DNA from: Dysgonomonas mossii DSM 22836
GTDB taxonomy: Bacteria > Bacteroidota > Bacteroidia > Bacteroidales > Dysgonomonadaceae
Direction: 5' to 3'
NCBI RefSeq assembly: GCF_000213575.1
Contig: NZ_GL892004.1
Coordinates: forward strand, 248,001 to 312,000
DNA length: 64,000 bases
The position numbers were made by a program, and so were the translations under genes. Below, piece after piece: positions 25,933-35,782 of this stretch. The notes under the pieces are model-generated. The model made no database searches. It saw only the letters and a program-made list of their open reading frames with translations, and was not told where the DNA came from. Numbering within the stretch: the stretch's first letter is position 1; every line of letters begins with the position of its first letter.

Positions 25933-26754
25933 ATGATTATTAACTACGATTCTCCGGGTCAGTTGTGTAACAGAATATGGTCTCTTATTCCATCGATAGC
26001 TTATGGATTGAAGTACGAAGAGAAAGTATTGGTTATAAATTTCGATGAATATTTACCTGTTTTTTCCAATCTGAACAGAAATAAATTTATACGTTTTAAG
26101 TCTAAAAAACTTCTGCAAAAGATATTCCTTTCACTCAAGGCAAGAGGATATATACAAAATGGAAGATCTAATATATTCAGAAAATTATTTAATCTTAATT
26201 TGATAGAGGGCTGGTCTAATCGTCTCGGAAATAGAGAAATGGTAATAGATCAGTCGGATAATATACGTCCTTTATTTGATTTCAGAAAAGATGTAGAGAT
26301 TGCTGTAAACGATTTTTTATTTTCTCAAGAAAAAGCTGTTATAATTGGCGTACATATACGTAGAGGAGATTATAAAGAGTGGCTCGATGGTATATACTAT
26401 TTCTCTGACGGAGCTTATTATCAGGTAATGAAAAGTTTAGAAAAGCAGCTTTTAGACAAAGGGGAGAGGGTTAAATTTTTGATTTGTTCCAATGAAAAAA
26501 TAAACCTTAATTCTTTTTCAGAATTAGATTGTTTTGTCATACCCCAATCATCTTCAGAAAAAGATTTATATGCTTTATCTAAAAGTGATTATATAATAGG
26601 TCCTCCAAGTTCATTCTCACAATGGGCTTCATTTTATGGAAAAGTACCGATCTGTTATATGATGTGTGAAAATAAAGAATTAAAACTTTCTGATTTTTCT
26701 AGAATCATATCTTTTAATACCTTTGAAAACGGAAACATTCTTAATATAGACTAA
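25933..26754 (+). CDS. Glycosyltransferase family 11-like (alpha-1,2-fucosyltransferase type)
   Basis: 273 residues. The GT11 signature HxRRGDY is present in IIGVHIRRGDYKEW, and DYIIGPPSSFSQWASFYGKV is the second conserved block of GDP-fucose transferases. The N-terminus YDSPGQLCNRIWSLIPSIAYG corresponds to the GGLGNQ-like start of the family but is altered. Donor is probably GDP-fucose (family knowledge), acceptor unknown. Cytoplasmic, likely acting on a surface-glycan repeat unit. Confidence 0.75.
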   Translation: MIINYDSPGQLCNRIWSLIPSIAYGLKYEEKVLVINFDEYLPVFSNLNRNKFIRFKSKKLLQKIFLSLKARGYIQNGRSNIFRKLFNLNLIEGWSNRLGNREMVIDQSDNIRPLFDFRKDVEIAVNDFLFSQEKAVIIGVHIRRGDYKEWLDGIYYFSDGAYYQVMKSLEKQLLDKGERVKFLICSNEKINLNSFSELDCFVIPQSSSEKDLYALSKSDYIIGPPSSFSQWASFYGKVPICYMMCENKELKLSDFSRIISFNTFENGNILNID

Positions 26755-26778
26755 AGTTTAACCTAAATAATTTACACT

Positions 26779-27207
26779 ATGATTAGTTCTGCTGACAAAA
26801 AAGATTACCCTGTATTAATAGATATTTGGGAGAGTGCCGTAAAGGCTACTCATGATTTTTTATCAGACGAAGATTTTGAATTTTATAAAACTCATATTCC
26901 TATCTATTTTCACCATGTTTCTCTATATGTTTATAGAAATCAGAAGGGCATTATAAAAGGATTTCTAGGTATAAGTGATAATAGCATAGAAATGCTTTTT
27001 GTGGAAAATGAAAGTAGGGGAGAGGGTATAGGCAAAATCTTGATGGACTATGCTGTAAACACATTGAATGCACGAAAAGTGGATGTAAACGAACAAAATA
27101 CACAAGCCTTGGATTTTTATTATCATTTAGGATTTAAAGAAGTGGGCAGAGACGAATATGATGGAGAGGGGAAAGGATATCCCATATTGCATTTAGAGAA
27201 AAGCTAA
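26779..27207 (+). CDS. GNAT-family N-acetyltransferase
   Basis: 142 residues covering one GNAT domain. Motif A is ENESRGEGIGKILMDYAV (the R/Q-x-x-G-x-G/A acetyl-CoA loop) and motif B is NTQALDFYYHLGFKEVGRDEYD. The length is that of stand-alone acetyltransferases of the PA4866/YhbS type. Its substrate is unknown. It sits 24 nt after the GT11 gene and may be co-transcribed. Confidence 0.88.
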   Translation: MISSADKKDYPVLIDIWESAVKATHDFLSDEDFEFYKTHIPIYFHHVSLYVYRNQKGIIKGFLGISDNSIEMLFVENESRGEGIGKILMDYAVNTLNARKVDVNEQNTQALDFYYHLGFKEVGRDEYDGEGKGYPILHLEKS

Positions 27208-27241
27208 TATTTTAAAATACTAATCATTAACATTTATTTTT

Positions 27242-28036
27242 ATGAAAAAACTACTAATTGCCTTAACACTAATTTTAATATGTTCTCACACTGCAAATGC
27301 GCAGCTGGGAGGACTAAAGATTAATAAAAAGCATCTTGACGCAGCTACTAAAACAGCAAAGGCATTAACACTTACCGACGAACAAATAGCTACCTATTGT
27401 CAGGAGTATATTGACTGGATGGATGCTCATAACCCGGTTTGTAAAACAACCGATTCTGATCCCGGAATGAAAGCCGTAGCAGACCGTCTCGAAAAAATAA
27501 AAGCAACGATGCCTTCAGATGTAAAGCTTGATATTCAGGCTTATTATGTTGTAGATCAGAATGCTTTTGCTTGTGCAAACGGAAGTATCCGTGTATTTGC
27601 AGGCTTAATGGAATTGATGACAGATGACGAAATATTGGGAATAATAGGTCATGAAGTAGGTCATATCGTTAATAAGGATTCTAAGGAAGCATTCAAAAAA
27701 GCATTACTTACTTCTGCACTCAAAGATGCAGTAGGATCTACCGGCGATGTAGCAGCTGCACTGACCGATTCTCAGTTGGGAGAACTTGGAGAAGCTCTTG
27801 CCGGTGCTCAATTTTCTCAAAAGGCAGAGTATGCCGCTGACGATTATGGTTATGAATTCTTGAAAAAGAGTGGTAAAGATCCGATGGGGATGGTAACAGC
27901 TTTACGCGTTATTCAAAAATTGTCTGACGATGCAGGTGTAGATAAAAGCAAGGCTAAACAATTGTTTTCTACTCATCCCGAAAGTGGGAAGAGAGCCGAC
28001 AAACTTGAAGCCAAATATAAGAAGGAATATAAATAA
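27242..28036 (+). CDS. Secreted M48-family zinc metallopeptidase
   Basis: 264 residues with a signal peptide (ALTLILICSHTANAQ). The zinc motif is IIGHEVGHIVNKDS (HExxH, about residues 138-142), and a distal Glu-containing KAEYAADDYGYEFL supplies the third ligand typical of M48. There is no membrane helix, so it resembles the LoiP/YggG class of periplasmic or outer-membrane proteases rather than HtpX. Role probably in envelope protein quality control (inference). Confidence 0.9.
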   Translation: MKKLLIALTLILICSHTANAQLGGLKINKKHLDAATKTAKALTLTDEQIATYCQEYIDWMDAHNPVCKTTDSDPGMKAVADRLEKIKATMPSDVKLDIQAYYVVDQNAFACANGSIRVFAGLMELMTDDEILGIIGHEVGHIVNKDSKEAFKKALLTSALKDAVGSTGDVAAALTDSQLGELGEALAGAQFSQKAEYAADDYGYEFLKKSGKDPMGMVTALRVIQKLSDDAGVDKSKAKQLFSTHPESGKRADKLEAKYKKEYK

Positions 28037-28059
28037 GAAATTATAGGCTACAATATCTT

Positions 28060-28091
28060 AAAAACGGGGACATCATCATGTTTCCGTTTTT
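28060..28091 (+). terminator. M48 gene terminator
   Basis: AAAAACGGGGACAT pairs with ATGTTTCCGTTTTT (two wobbles) around a CATC loop, 24 nt after the stop. Confidence 0.8.
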
Positions 28092-28180
28092 ATTTTATGA
28101 TGATATATAGCAGGATTCCCAATAAAATTATCTTACTTTGTTCAGTTTTTATTATTAGCTAATAGTATTAATAAAATAAA

Positions 28181-28831
28181 ATGGCAAAAAGTAAAATAAC
28201 AACCGTACTGTTTGGTTTAGATGGTGTTGTCGTAGACACAGAGCACGCTTATGATGAGTTTTGGAGTAAGATAGCACAAGAGAATGAGTTGAAAATTAAT
28301 AACTTTTCGGACGTAATAAAGGGAATGACATTGAGTTCTATCATTGAACTTTATTTTACGATTTCAACTCTCGAAGAAAAACAAGCTATAAGAGATGCAT
28401 GTTCGAAAATGGAACAAGCCATTGATTATAAAGAAACGGTTATTCCCGGCGTTCTTGATTTTATCAAATACCTTAAAAATGAAGGTTATAAAATAGGTCT
28501 TGTTACCAGTTCTCCTTCCAGTAAAGTAAAAGTTGTATTAGACCAATTGTCATTAGGCGATACTTTCGATACAATAATTACATCAGATAGTATAAAGAAA
28601 GGGAAACCAGACCCGATGGGATATGTATTGGCTAAGACAAATCTTGGAGTACAATCGGGGGAGTGTATCGTATTCGAAGATGCATTTACCGGTATCAAAG
28701 CTGCTACTTATGCATTTATGCGTGTAATAGGGGTATCTACAACCTTATCTGTCGATTTCCTGAAAGACTATACATACGGAGTGATAGCTGATTTTACTGA
28801 TACAGAAAAGCTAAAAAGTTTGATGGCTTAA
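28181..28831 (+). CDS. HAD-superfamily protein lacking the nucleophilic Asp
   Basis: 216 residues with the beta-phosphoglucomutase-like HAD fold. Motif I reads VLFGLDGVVVDT: the expected D-x-D-G has become G-x-D-G, and the codon is GGT in the sequence. Motif II (LVTSSPSSK), motif III Lys (KKGKPDPMGY) and motif IV (VFEDAFTGIKAA) are intact, and the cap domain is present (residues about 16-85). Without the nucleophile, canonical phosphohydrolase or mutase activity is not expected; a binding, regulatory or altered role is possible. Closest intact families act on sugar phosphates or pyrophosphate. Confidence 0.85.
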   Translation: MAKSKITTVLFGLDGVVVDTEHAYDEFWSKIAQENELKINNFSDVIKGMTLSSIIELYFTISTLEEKQAIRDACSKMEQAIDYKETVIPGVLDFIKYLKNEGYKIGLVTSSPSSKVKVVLDQLSLGDTFDTIITSDSIKKGKPDPMGYVLAKTNLGVQSGECIVFEDAFTGIKAATYAFMRVIGVSTTLSVDFLKDYTYGVIADFTDTEKLKSLMA

Positions 28832-28855
28832 AGAGTCTATAAAAATAGAATAAAG

Positions 28856-28886
28856 AAAAGAGAGCATCATTTAGGTGCTCTCTTTT
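28856..28886 (+). terminator. Terminator of the HAD gene
   Basis: AAAAGAGAGCA / TGCTCTCTTTT, a perfect stem with a 9-nt loop and T tract, 24 nt after the stop. A/T flanks may let it also serve the convergent ispB-like gene. Confidence 0.85.
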
Positions 28887-28943
28887 TGTTGTTTTCTAAT
28901 AAATAGCAAATTTAGAAAAGTAACTTTTTGGAGTTGCTATTTA

Positions 28944-29915
28944 TTAATATACTCTTTTTATAATATAATCTACTGTGGCTTCGAGTGCTTCACGCACATC
29001 AGAATCAGGAATAGTTTCTATAATTTTTTCGGCTTGTTCCTTAAATTCTTCTATTTTCCTGTATGCATAATCTATTCCTCCATGCTCTTTGGCATAGTGG
29101 ATCAGATGCTGAATATTTTCGTCCGTATAGTTATAAGAATATACGATAGATAGTATTTCCTTTTTTTCTTCTTCGGAGGCATTTTTAATAGCATACAGAA
29201 GAGGTAAAGTTATTTTCCCTTCCCGTATATCATTTCCTGTTGGCTTGCCAATAGCATCGGTAAAATAATCGAAAATATCATCACGTAATTGAAAGCACAA
29301 TCCAAATAATTCTCCCAAACGGGTAAATTTTTCTATTTCTTCTTCCGAAGCATTTACAGATATTGCGCCTATACGCATGCATACCGACATCAGAGAGGCG
29401 GTTTTTTTCTTTATTACCTGAAAATACTCATCTTCGTCAATGATCAGTTCTTTCACCAGCGAAAGCTGATTAAGTTCTCCTTCGGCCAAATCGCGCCCTA
29501 AGTCAGATATATTGGATATGATTTCTATGTTTCCTGTCAACACGCTCTTAATAAGAGCTGTAGATAAAAAGTAATCACCTGCTAGAACAGCCATTTTATT
29601 ATCATAAATAGCGTTCAATGAAGCCTTTCCCCTTCTTATTTTTGATTCGTCTACAACATCATCGTGTATAAGCGAAGCGGTATGCAAAAGTTCTACAGTG
29701 ATAGCAGCGTTGTAAGTAATGTTATTGATCTCGCCACAGGCTTTAGCAGCCAGAAGCAGCAAAATGGGACGGATTCTTTTACCATCCGATTTCATAATGT
29801 GATCTATAATTTCCTGAATCCTTACATTATTGCAAAAAACAGAATCTTTGTAATAAGTATTGAATATTTTTAATTCCTCCGCTACAGGTTTAGCTATTAA
29901 AAGCTTTTTATCCAT
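28944..29915 (-). CDS. Polyprenyl diphosphate synthase
   Basis: Trans-type long-chain prenyltransferase, which extends farnesyl or geranylgeranyl diphosphate to make the isoprenoid tail of menaquinone. 323 residues with the first aspartate-rich motif LLHTASLIHDDVVDES (DDxxD), the second QLRDDIFDYF (DDxxD) and KKTASLMSVCMRIG. The length is typical for octaprenyl or heptaprenyl synthases; chain length cannot be read from the sequence. Convergent with the HAD gene; its promoter faces polA. Confidence 0.92.
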   Translation of the reverse strand: MDKKLLIAKPVAEELKIFNTYYKDSVFCNNVRIQEIIDHIMKSDGKRIRPILLLLAAKACGEINNITYNAAITVELLHTASLIHDDVVDESKIRRGKASLNAIYDNKMAVLAGDYFLSTALIKSVLTGNIEIISNISDLGRDLAEGELNQLSLVKELIIDEDEYFQVIKKKTASLMSVCMRIGAISVNASEEEIEKFTRLGELFGLCFQLRDDIFDYFTDAIGKPTGNDIREGKITLPLLYAIKNASEEEKKEILSIVYSYNYTDENIQHLIHYAKEHGGIDYAYRKIEEFKEQAEKIIETIPDSDVREALEATVDYIIKRVY

Positions 29916-30272
29916 ATCTTGTTTTGTTGAGTTGCAAATTTAAGAATATTTCGGCTTTAAGCATTATATATGGGTAACTTTAGATATATATAAGGAATTT
30001 TTTAAAGAATAATTGCATTTTAATGTTTTTGAATTCTTTTTTAGTACTTAGTATCCCCCAATAGTCCTTGATATTTGGTTCTATTACTCTGTTATTTTAC
30101 TTTTTTGTAAAGAGGAATATGAATAAGTAAAGCTGTTTATTTTTTCTTTTCACTTGCCTGTTGATAGTAAGCACTGTGGTTGGGATTGATTATCTATTTT
30201 AATTTGTCTCTTTTGTAGTTCATCAGTTTTTCCTTAACTTTCCACTGTTTTATAATATAAATATATTCCCCA
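29916..30272. other. Divergent promoter region, ispB-like gene / polA
   Basis: A 357-nt gene-free stretch. It holds the -7 box TAAATTTG at 29935-29942 for the prenyl synthase on minus. No clear TAnnTTTG box was found for polA. No ORF, RNA gene or repeat is seen. G and T exceed C and A on the plus strand (for example G 16, C 12 in 29941-30060). Confidence 0.6.
29935..29942 (-). promoter_or_regulatory. Prenyl synthase promoter -7 box
   Basis: TAAATTTG on minus fits TAnnTTTG, 19 nt before the ATG. Confidence 0.55.
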
Positions 30273-33074
30273 ATGAAATTATTCCTATTAGACGCGTATG
30301 CGCTCATATACCGTTCTTACTATGCATTTATAAAGAATCCGAGGGTTAACTCTAAGGGTCAGAACACATCTGCTGTGTTTGGTTTTGTAAATACATTAGA
30401 GGAGCTTCTCCGCAAAGAAAACCCCACACATATTGCTGTAGCATTCGACCCTCCGGGAGGAACTTTCCGTCACGATGCTTATGAGAAATATAAAGCGCAG
30501 CGTCAGGAGACCCCCGAAGATATAAGGGCGGCCGTTCCTATTATCAAGGAGATTATCGCAGCATATAATATCAAAGAACTGGAAGTTCCTTATTATGAGG
30601 CTGACGATGTAATTGGTACTATTGCGAAGAAAGCAGAAAAGGAGAATATAGATGTTTATATGATGACCCCCGACAAGGATTATGGTCAGCTTACATCCGA
30701 TCATGTATTCATGTACAAACCAAAGTTTGCAGGATCCGGATTTGATGTATTAGATGCTAAGGCAATCATGGAGAAATATGAGCTATCTTCTCCCGATCAG
30801 ATGATCGATTTACTGGGTCTTATGGGTGATGCTTCCGATAATATACCCGGATGTCCCGGTGTAGGTCCTAAAACTGCTCAGAAGCTGTTAGAGGAATACG
30901 GAACTATCGAAAACCTCCTTGAACATACATCGGAGATCAAAGGAGCATTAAAACAACGATTGGAAGATAATAAAGAGCAAATCATATTCTCAAAATTTCT
31001 GGCTACAATCAAGACTGATGTTCCTATCGATTTCAACAAAGATGAATTTGCACGTAGAGAAATAAATGCTGAAAAAATAAGTGCTATTTTCGAAGAACTT
31101 GAATTCAGGACACTAATCAACAGGGTTCTCAAGACTGATAGTATCCCATCACACCCGGTTAGGAATACTACAACACATGAAGCTATACAGGGCGATTTAT
31201 TTGCAGAATTATTGCCGCCTGTAGACTCTTCTTCAGATACTACAACCGTTAACTACTCCGCCTTACAGGAGCTGAAAGATATACCTCACTCTTATCATCT
31301 TGTAGAGGAAGAGAAAGAGATTTTGGAACTCATAAGTACTCTTTCTAATCAGGAATCTTGCTGTTTCGATACCGAGACTACAGGTCTCGACCCTATAGTG
31401 AGCGAATTGGTCGGGATGTCCTTTGCCTTCAAAGAGGGAGAAGCTTATTACGTTCCCGTTCCTGCCGACTTTGACGAAGCAAAGAAACTGATAGACAAAT
31501 TCCGTCCGTTTTTTGAAAATGAGAAGATACTGAAAATAGGGCAGAATATAAAATACGATATTATTGTTCTCAAAAAATATGATATTCATGTACGAGGCAA
31601 ATTATTTGATACAATGATTGCTCATTACCTTATCAATCCTGAGTTGAGACACAATATGGATTATATGGCAGAAACTTATCTGAAATACAGAACAATACAT
31701 ATTGATGAGCTGATAGGTGCTAAGGGTAAAAATCAGTTGAATATGCGTTCTCTGCGTCCTGATCAGATTAGCGATTATGCATGTGAGGATGCAGATGTTA
31801 CATTGAAACTGAAGAGGATACTCGAAAAGGCTATCGAAAAACAGGATTTAAGTAAATTATTTTACGAAATAGAGTTACCCCTTATTTATGTTCTTGCAGA
31901 CATGGAATTTACCGGCGTAAGGCTCGATACGGTTGCTTTAGGAGAGTATTCAAAAACGCTTACTATAGAATTGCAGAACATTGAATCGGAAATATTTAAA
32001 CTTGGAGAAACAGAATTTAATATAAATTCGGCGAAGCAGGTAGGAGAGGTGCTTTTCGACAAATTAAAGATTATAGACAAGCCCAAAAAGACTAAAACAG
32101 GACAGTATGTAACCAGTGAAGAGACATTGGAAAGCATTAAAAATACACATCCGATTGTAAATAAAATATTAGAATACAGAGGTCTTAAAAAACTTCTTAG
32201 TACATATATTGATGCACTTCCGCTGCTTGTTGAGCCCAAAGATGGAAAGATACATACATCATTTAATCAGACAGTAACAGCTACCGGAAGACTAAGTTCT
32301 ACTAATCCCAATCTTCAGAATATTCCTATACGAGATGCACAAGGAAGAGAGATTCGGAAATCATTTATTGCCGACGAGGGATGCTTATTTTTTTCTGCCG
32401 ACTATTCCCAGATCGAGCTACGTATTATGGCACATCTTAGCCAAGACCCATCGATGGTAGAAGCCTTCAATAGCGGGGAAGACATACATGCTGCAACGGC
32501 CGCTAAGATTTATAAATTGAAGATAGATGAAGTGACAAGCGATATGCGTCGCAAGGCAAAGACAGCCAACTTTGGTATCATATACGGTATTTCTGTTTTT
32601 GGATTGGCCGAACGCCTTACCATTCCAAGAGGAGAAGCCAAAGAACTTATTGACGGTTATTTCGAGACCTATCCGAAGGTAAAAGAATATATGGATAAAT
32701 GTATAACCGATGCACGTGAGAAAACTTATGTAGAAACTGTTTTTGGACGAAAAAGATACTTACCCGATATCAACTCCCGTAATGCAACTGTACGTGGTTA
32801 TGCCGAGCGAAATGCTATAAATGCACCTATACAGGGAAGTGCGGCTGACATCATAAAAGTGGCTATGAATAATATTTTTAAGCGCTTCGAAAAAGAGAAT
32901 ATCAAATCCAAGATGATTCTTCAGGTACATGACGAGTTGAATTTTAATGTTCTTGAAAATGAAATTGATAAGGTTCAAAAGATAGTAATTGAAGAAATGG
33001 AAAATGCATATAAACTGGCAGTTCCCCTAAGAGCCGATTGCGGAAAAGGAAAGAACTGGCTGGAAGCGCATTAA
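30273..33074 (+). CDS. polA: DNA polymerase I
   Basis: Removes primers and fills gaps in lagging-strand replication and repair. The 933 residues are full length with three domains. The 5' nuclease has LLDAYALIYRSYYAF, YEADDVIGT and GDASDNIPGCPGVGPKTA. The 3'-5' exonuclease appears active because CFDTETTGLDP and the later DTMIAHYLINPE and SDYACEDADVTL blocks keep the acidic residues. The polymerase has motif A SADYSQIELRIMAHLSQD, motif B RRKAKTANFGIIYGIS and motif C LQVHDELNF. It is a single-gene unit. Confidence 0.98.
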   Translation: MKLFLLDAYALIYRSYYAFIKNPRVNSKGQNTSAVFGFVNTLEELLRKENPTHIAVAFDPPGGTFRHDAYEKYKAQRQETPEDIRAAVPIIKEIIAAYNIKELEVPYYEADDVIGTIAKKAEKENIDVYMMTPDKDYGQLTSDHVFMYKPKFAGSGFDVLDAKAIMEKYELSSPDQMIDLLGLMGDASDNIPGCPGVGPKTAQKLLEEYGTIENLLEHTSEIKGALKQRLEDNKEQIIFSKFLATIKTDVPIDFNKDEFARREINAEKISAIFEELEFRTLINRVLKTDSIPSHPVRNTTTHEAIQGDLFAELLPPVDSSSDTTTVNYSALQELKDIPHSYHLVEEEKEILELISTLSNQESCCFDTETTGLDPIVSELVGMSFAFKEGEAYYVPVPADFDEAKKLIDKFRPFFENEKILKIGQNIKYDIIVLKKYDIHVRGKLFDTMIAHYLINPELRHNMDYMAETYLKYRTIHIDELIGAKGKNQLNMRSLRPDQISDYACEDADVTLKLKRILEKAIEKQDLSKLFYEIELPLIYVLADMEFTGVRLDTVALGEYSKTLTIELQNIESEIFKLGETEFNINSAKQVGEVLFDKLKIIDKPKKTKTGQYVTSEETLESIKNTHPIVNKILEYRGLKKLLSTYIDALPLLVEPKDGKIHTSFNQTVTATGRLSSTNPNLQNIPIRDAQGREIRKSFIADEGCLFFSADYSQIELRIMAHLSQDPSMVEAFNSGEDIHAATAAKIYKLKIDEVTSDMRRKAKTANFGIIYGISVFGLAERLTIPRGEAKELIDGYFETYPKVKEYMDKCITDAREKTYVETVFGRKRYLPDINSRNATVRGYAERNAINAPIQGSAADIIKVAMNNIFKRFEKENIKSKMILQVHDELNFNVLENEIDKVQKIVIEEMENAYKLAVPLRADCGKGKNWLEAH

Positions 33075-33214
33075 ATTTTTAATTTGAGTACGATTAGATA
33101 TTACATGATTCTAATAAAAAGATCTTTTTGTTTTTTTACTCACAATGACAATCTAGGTGTATAAAATAGTGAAATAAATCTTTCTGATTATCTTTACCTA
33201 AATTTACTTGGTTT

Positions 33215-34888
33215 ATGAATAATCTTTTAGACAAAATAGCACAAAAGAAAAAGTATCATTTTCTCATATTTTTCGTTGTATTAGTTTTATTATCTTTAGC
33301 CATGATGGTTCTCTACAAACCTTTATGTCCAGGAGATGATTTCTTTTTTCATTACAGACGGTTACAAGCATTAATGGATGGTCTGAAAGAAAGTCCATGG
33401 CTAATTTATCTCGATTATAATGCTATCGATGGTTATGGCTATTTTACGAAGGCTTTTTATTCCGACTTCGTACTTATTCCATTTGCTTTTATCGGAAACC
33501 TCTCCGATGTTGTGTTTGCATATCAGTTTATGATATTCTCCATGACTATCTTATGTGGGGTATTTACCTATATTTTTATTAATTCCGTCTATAAAAATAC
33601 TTTTGCTGCAACAATAGGAGCTTTATTATTTACATTTTCCTCTTACAGGCTACTTGATATATATTTCAGAGCGGCATTAGGAGAATCGCTGTCTTTTACT
33701 TTTGTTCCTCTTGTTTTTCTGGGTTTGTATCATATTATCAAAGGAGATTATAAGAAATGGTATATTCTCTCTATTGGCTGTAGCCTGATGGTTTTTACGC
33801 ATTTAATCTCATCGGTCTTAATTTTTATTCTAATTTTTATTTTTCTCGTTATTTATTGCAAATCTATATTTAGGGAACCCCAACGTATACGTTATTTATT
33901 TCTGGCAGCGTTGATTACAGTAGCCATTACGGCGTATTATACTTTCCCTATGTTTGAGCAGATGTTTTCCAACGCATTCTATTACCAGAGTAGGCAAATA
34001 ATGTCTAAAACACAGGATACTGTGATGGATTTTCACTGGATTTTGTGGGGTATGTTTAAGGGTTTTACTATACATGAACAGGCCTTTATTCCCGGAATAG
34101 GATTGTTGCTTACTTGTGCCATTGCCTTACGTTTGTTTGTGTATGACAAATCAGAAAAGCTGCGGAGCGTAGATATCGGAGTACTTATCGGACTAATTTT
34201 TATATTCGCTTGTACTCGTTTTTTTCCATGGTCGATATTTCCTTTCAGCATGTTGAATTTTATACAATTGCCATGGCGACTGTTTGAGTTTTCCAGCTTT
34301 TTCTTTGCTATTGCCGGAGGATATTATCTTTCGCTTATTTTAAAGACGAATAAGCGTGTTTTATTTACAGTGGGGTTACTTATCACTCTTATTGTATTAA
34401 TGTTTGCAAACGAATCGAAAGTCTATCATAAGTACCGTTGTTGGAGGGAAATAACAGATGAGCCCACAGTGTTTAATGGCTATCATCTGGGAGGACTGGA
34501 ATATATTCCCGATAGAGTCCCTTCTGTAGAATTTCTTCATCAGAGAGGAGACAGTGTGAAGTCAAACTATGCAGGGATGCAGATATCTGACTTTAAACGG
34601 TCAGGAAGAGTAACGACTTTTAACCTCAATGCAACCAATGGTGAAGCCTTAGAATTGCCATTGATTTATTATAAAGGTTATACCGCCAGCCTTGATGGGA
34701 GGGCTATTCCTGTTTCGGAAAGTGATAATGGTTTAGTTCAATTATCCCATATTCAATCGGGTGGGGTAGAGGTATATTATGGGGGAACTTTGGTACAAAA
34801 ACTTAGTTTTTATATTACTATTCTAAGTATATTTGTGCTGTGTTCATATATTTTTCTTCAAAGAAGAAAGGACAAACATCTTAAATAA
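33215..34888 (+). CDS. Polytopic membrane protein, GT-C / PTPS-related type
   Basis: 557 residues with about ten membrane helices, then a C-terminal periplasmic beta-rich part (residues about 420-535) and a final helix (FYITILSIFVLCSYIFL). The first periplasmic loop carries PGDDFFFHYRRLQALMDGL, an acidic motif placed like the catalytic Asp of GT-C glycosyltransferases. The overall pattern recalls the 6-pyruvoyl-tetrahydropterin-synthase-related membrane proteins, many of which are predicted glycosyltransferases. Donor and acceptor unknown. Followed closely by two small membrane-protein genes, probably one operon. Confidence 0.6.
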   Translation: MNNLLDKIAQKKKYHFLIFFVVLVLLSLAMMVLYKPLCPGDDFFFHYRRLQALMDGLKESPWLIYLDYNAIDGYGYFTKAFYSDFVLIPFAFIGNLSDVVFAYQFMIFSMTILCGVFTYIFINSVYKNTFAATIGALLFTFSSYRLLDIYFRAALGESLSFTFVPLVFLGLYHIIKGDYKKWYILSIGCSLMVFTHLISSVLIFILIFIFLVIYCKSIFREPQRIRYLFLAALITVAITAYYTFPMFEQMFSNAFYYQSRQIMSKTQDTVMDFHWILWGMFKGFTIHEQAFIPGIGLLLTCAIALRLFVYDKSEKLRSVDIGVLIGLIFIFACTRFFPWSIFPFSMLNFIQLPWRLFEFSSFFFAIAGGYYLSLILKTNKRVLFTVGLLITLIVLMFANESKVYHKYRCWREITDEPTVFNGYHLGGLEYIPDRVPSVEFLHQRGDSVKSNYAGMQISDFKRSGRVTTFNLNATNGEALELPLIYYKGYTASLDGRAIPVSESDNGLVQLSHIQSGGVEVYYGGTLVQKLSFYITILSIFVLCSYIFLQRRKDKHLK

Positions 34889-34896
34889 TAACGAGT

Positions 34897-35112
34897 ATGC
34901 GTAATTTTATTTATCTCGATCTCTTATATCCTGTCTTTATGTTTATTTTCGGTATTGTAATGATATCGAGCCCCCGTTCTTTGATGCGTAAAGCAAAATA
35001 CGACGAAGAAAGTCTAAAAACCGAGTCGTGGGTAAAGAAGCTCGGTATAGGAATGTGTGTATTTGCTGTTGGTTTTGGGATATATATATTCTATAAGTTG
35101 AAATATGCTTGA
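34897..35112 (+). CDS. Small membrane protein, two helices
   Basis: 71 residues: a first helix LLYPVFMFIFGIVMIS, a charged loop SPRSLMRKAKYDEESLKTE, and a second helix LGIGMCVFAVGFGIYIFYKL. No family recognised. It lies 8 nt after the large membrane protein gene and overlaps the DedA-like start by 8 nt, so translational coupling is likely. Confidence 0.75.
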   Translation: MRNFIYLDLLYPVFMFIFGIVMISSPRSLMRKAKYDEESLKTESWVKKLGIGMCVFAVGFGIYIFYKLKYA

Positions 35113-35548
35113 CGGATTTGTAGAGTATGGCTACATCGGTCTGTTTTTGGCATCTTTTCTTGCGGCTACTATATTGCCTTTCGGTTCCGAAGTCGTTTTT
35201 GTAGGTCTTATTGCCGCCGGTCTTAACGGTTGGTCGTGCGTTTTCATAGCTTCGGTGGGAAACTGGTTAGGGGGAATGACTAATTACTCCTTAGGGCATC
35301 TCGGAAAGGTAGAATGGATAGAGAAATACCTGAAAGTAAAGAAAGATAAAATAGATAAAATGCAGCGATGGTTAGAAGGGAAAGGTGCTGCAATGGCATT
35401 TTTTAGTTTTCTGCCTGTTGTAGGTGATATTATAGCCCTTGCCTTAGGTTTTATGCGTGCCAATGTTTATATCGTAAATGCAACCATGTTTGCCGGTAAG
35501 TTTGTGCGCTATGTACTGATAATGTATGGCGTAAATTGGATTATCTAG
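35105..35548 (+). CDS. YqaA/DedA-type (VTT domain) membrane protein
   Basis: 147 residues, four or five hydrophobic segments. The VTT-domain hallmarks are visible: ATILPFGSEVVFVGLIAAG in the first re-entrant region, ASVGNWLGGMTNYSLGHLG in the middle, and FFSFLPVVGDIIALALGFMR near the C-terminus. DedA-superfamily proteins transport undecaprenyl phosphate or phospholipids and are linked to membrane homeostasis; which applies to the small YqaA group is unknown. Last gene of the operon, followed by a hairpin. Confidence 0.88.
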   Translation: MLDGFVEYGYIGLFLASFLAATILPFGSEVVFVGLIAAGLNGWSCVFIASVGNWLGGMTNYSLGHLGKVEWIEKYLKVKKDKIDKMQRWLEGKGAAMAFFSFLPVVGDIIALALGFMRANVYIVNATMFAGKFVRYVLIMYGVNWII

Positions 35549-35594
35549 TTATGTAGATTCCTGTTTTTTTCATATCGAATACAATGCCCCGTTA

Positions 35595-35624
35595 AATAAG
35601 ACAGAGCTTCTCTTCTGTTTTATT
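35595..35624 (+). terminator. Terminator of the DedA operon
   Basis: AATAAGACAGA pairs with TCTGTTTTATT (one wobble) across 8 nt, 46 nt after the stop. Confidence 0.65.
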
Positions 35625-35782
35625 CTCAAAAAAATTATCTATTTATATCGATCTTCTTGTCATGCTGACGAAGAAGAGATCAATTAAGTACTTGATAAAA
35701 AAAGGATAAGAGCGAATGCGACAACAATTGCTTTTTATACTCATTATTGAGAATATAAAGTGACAGAATAAAACAGCTAAAT

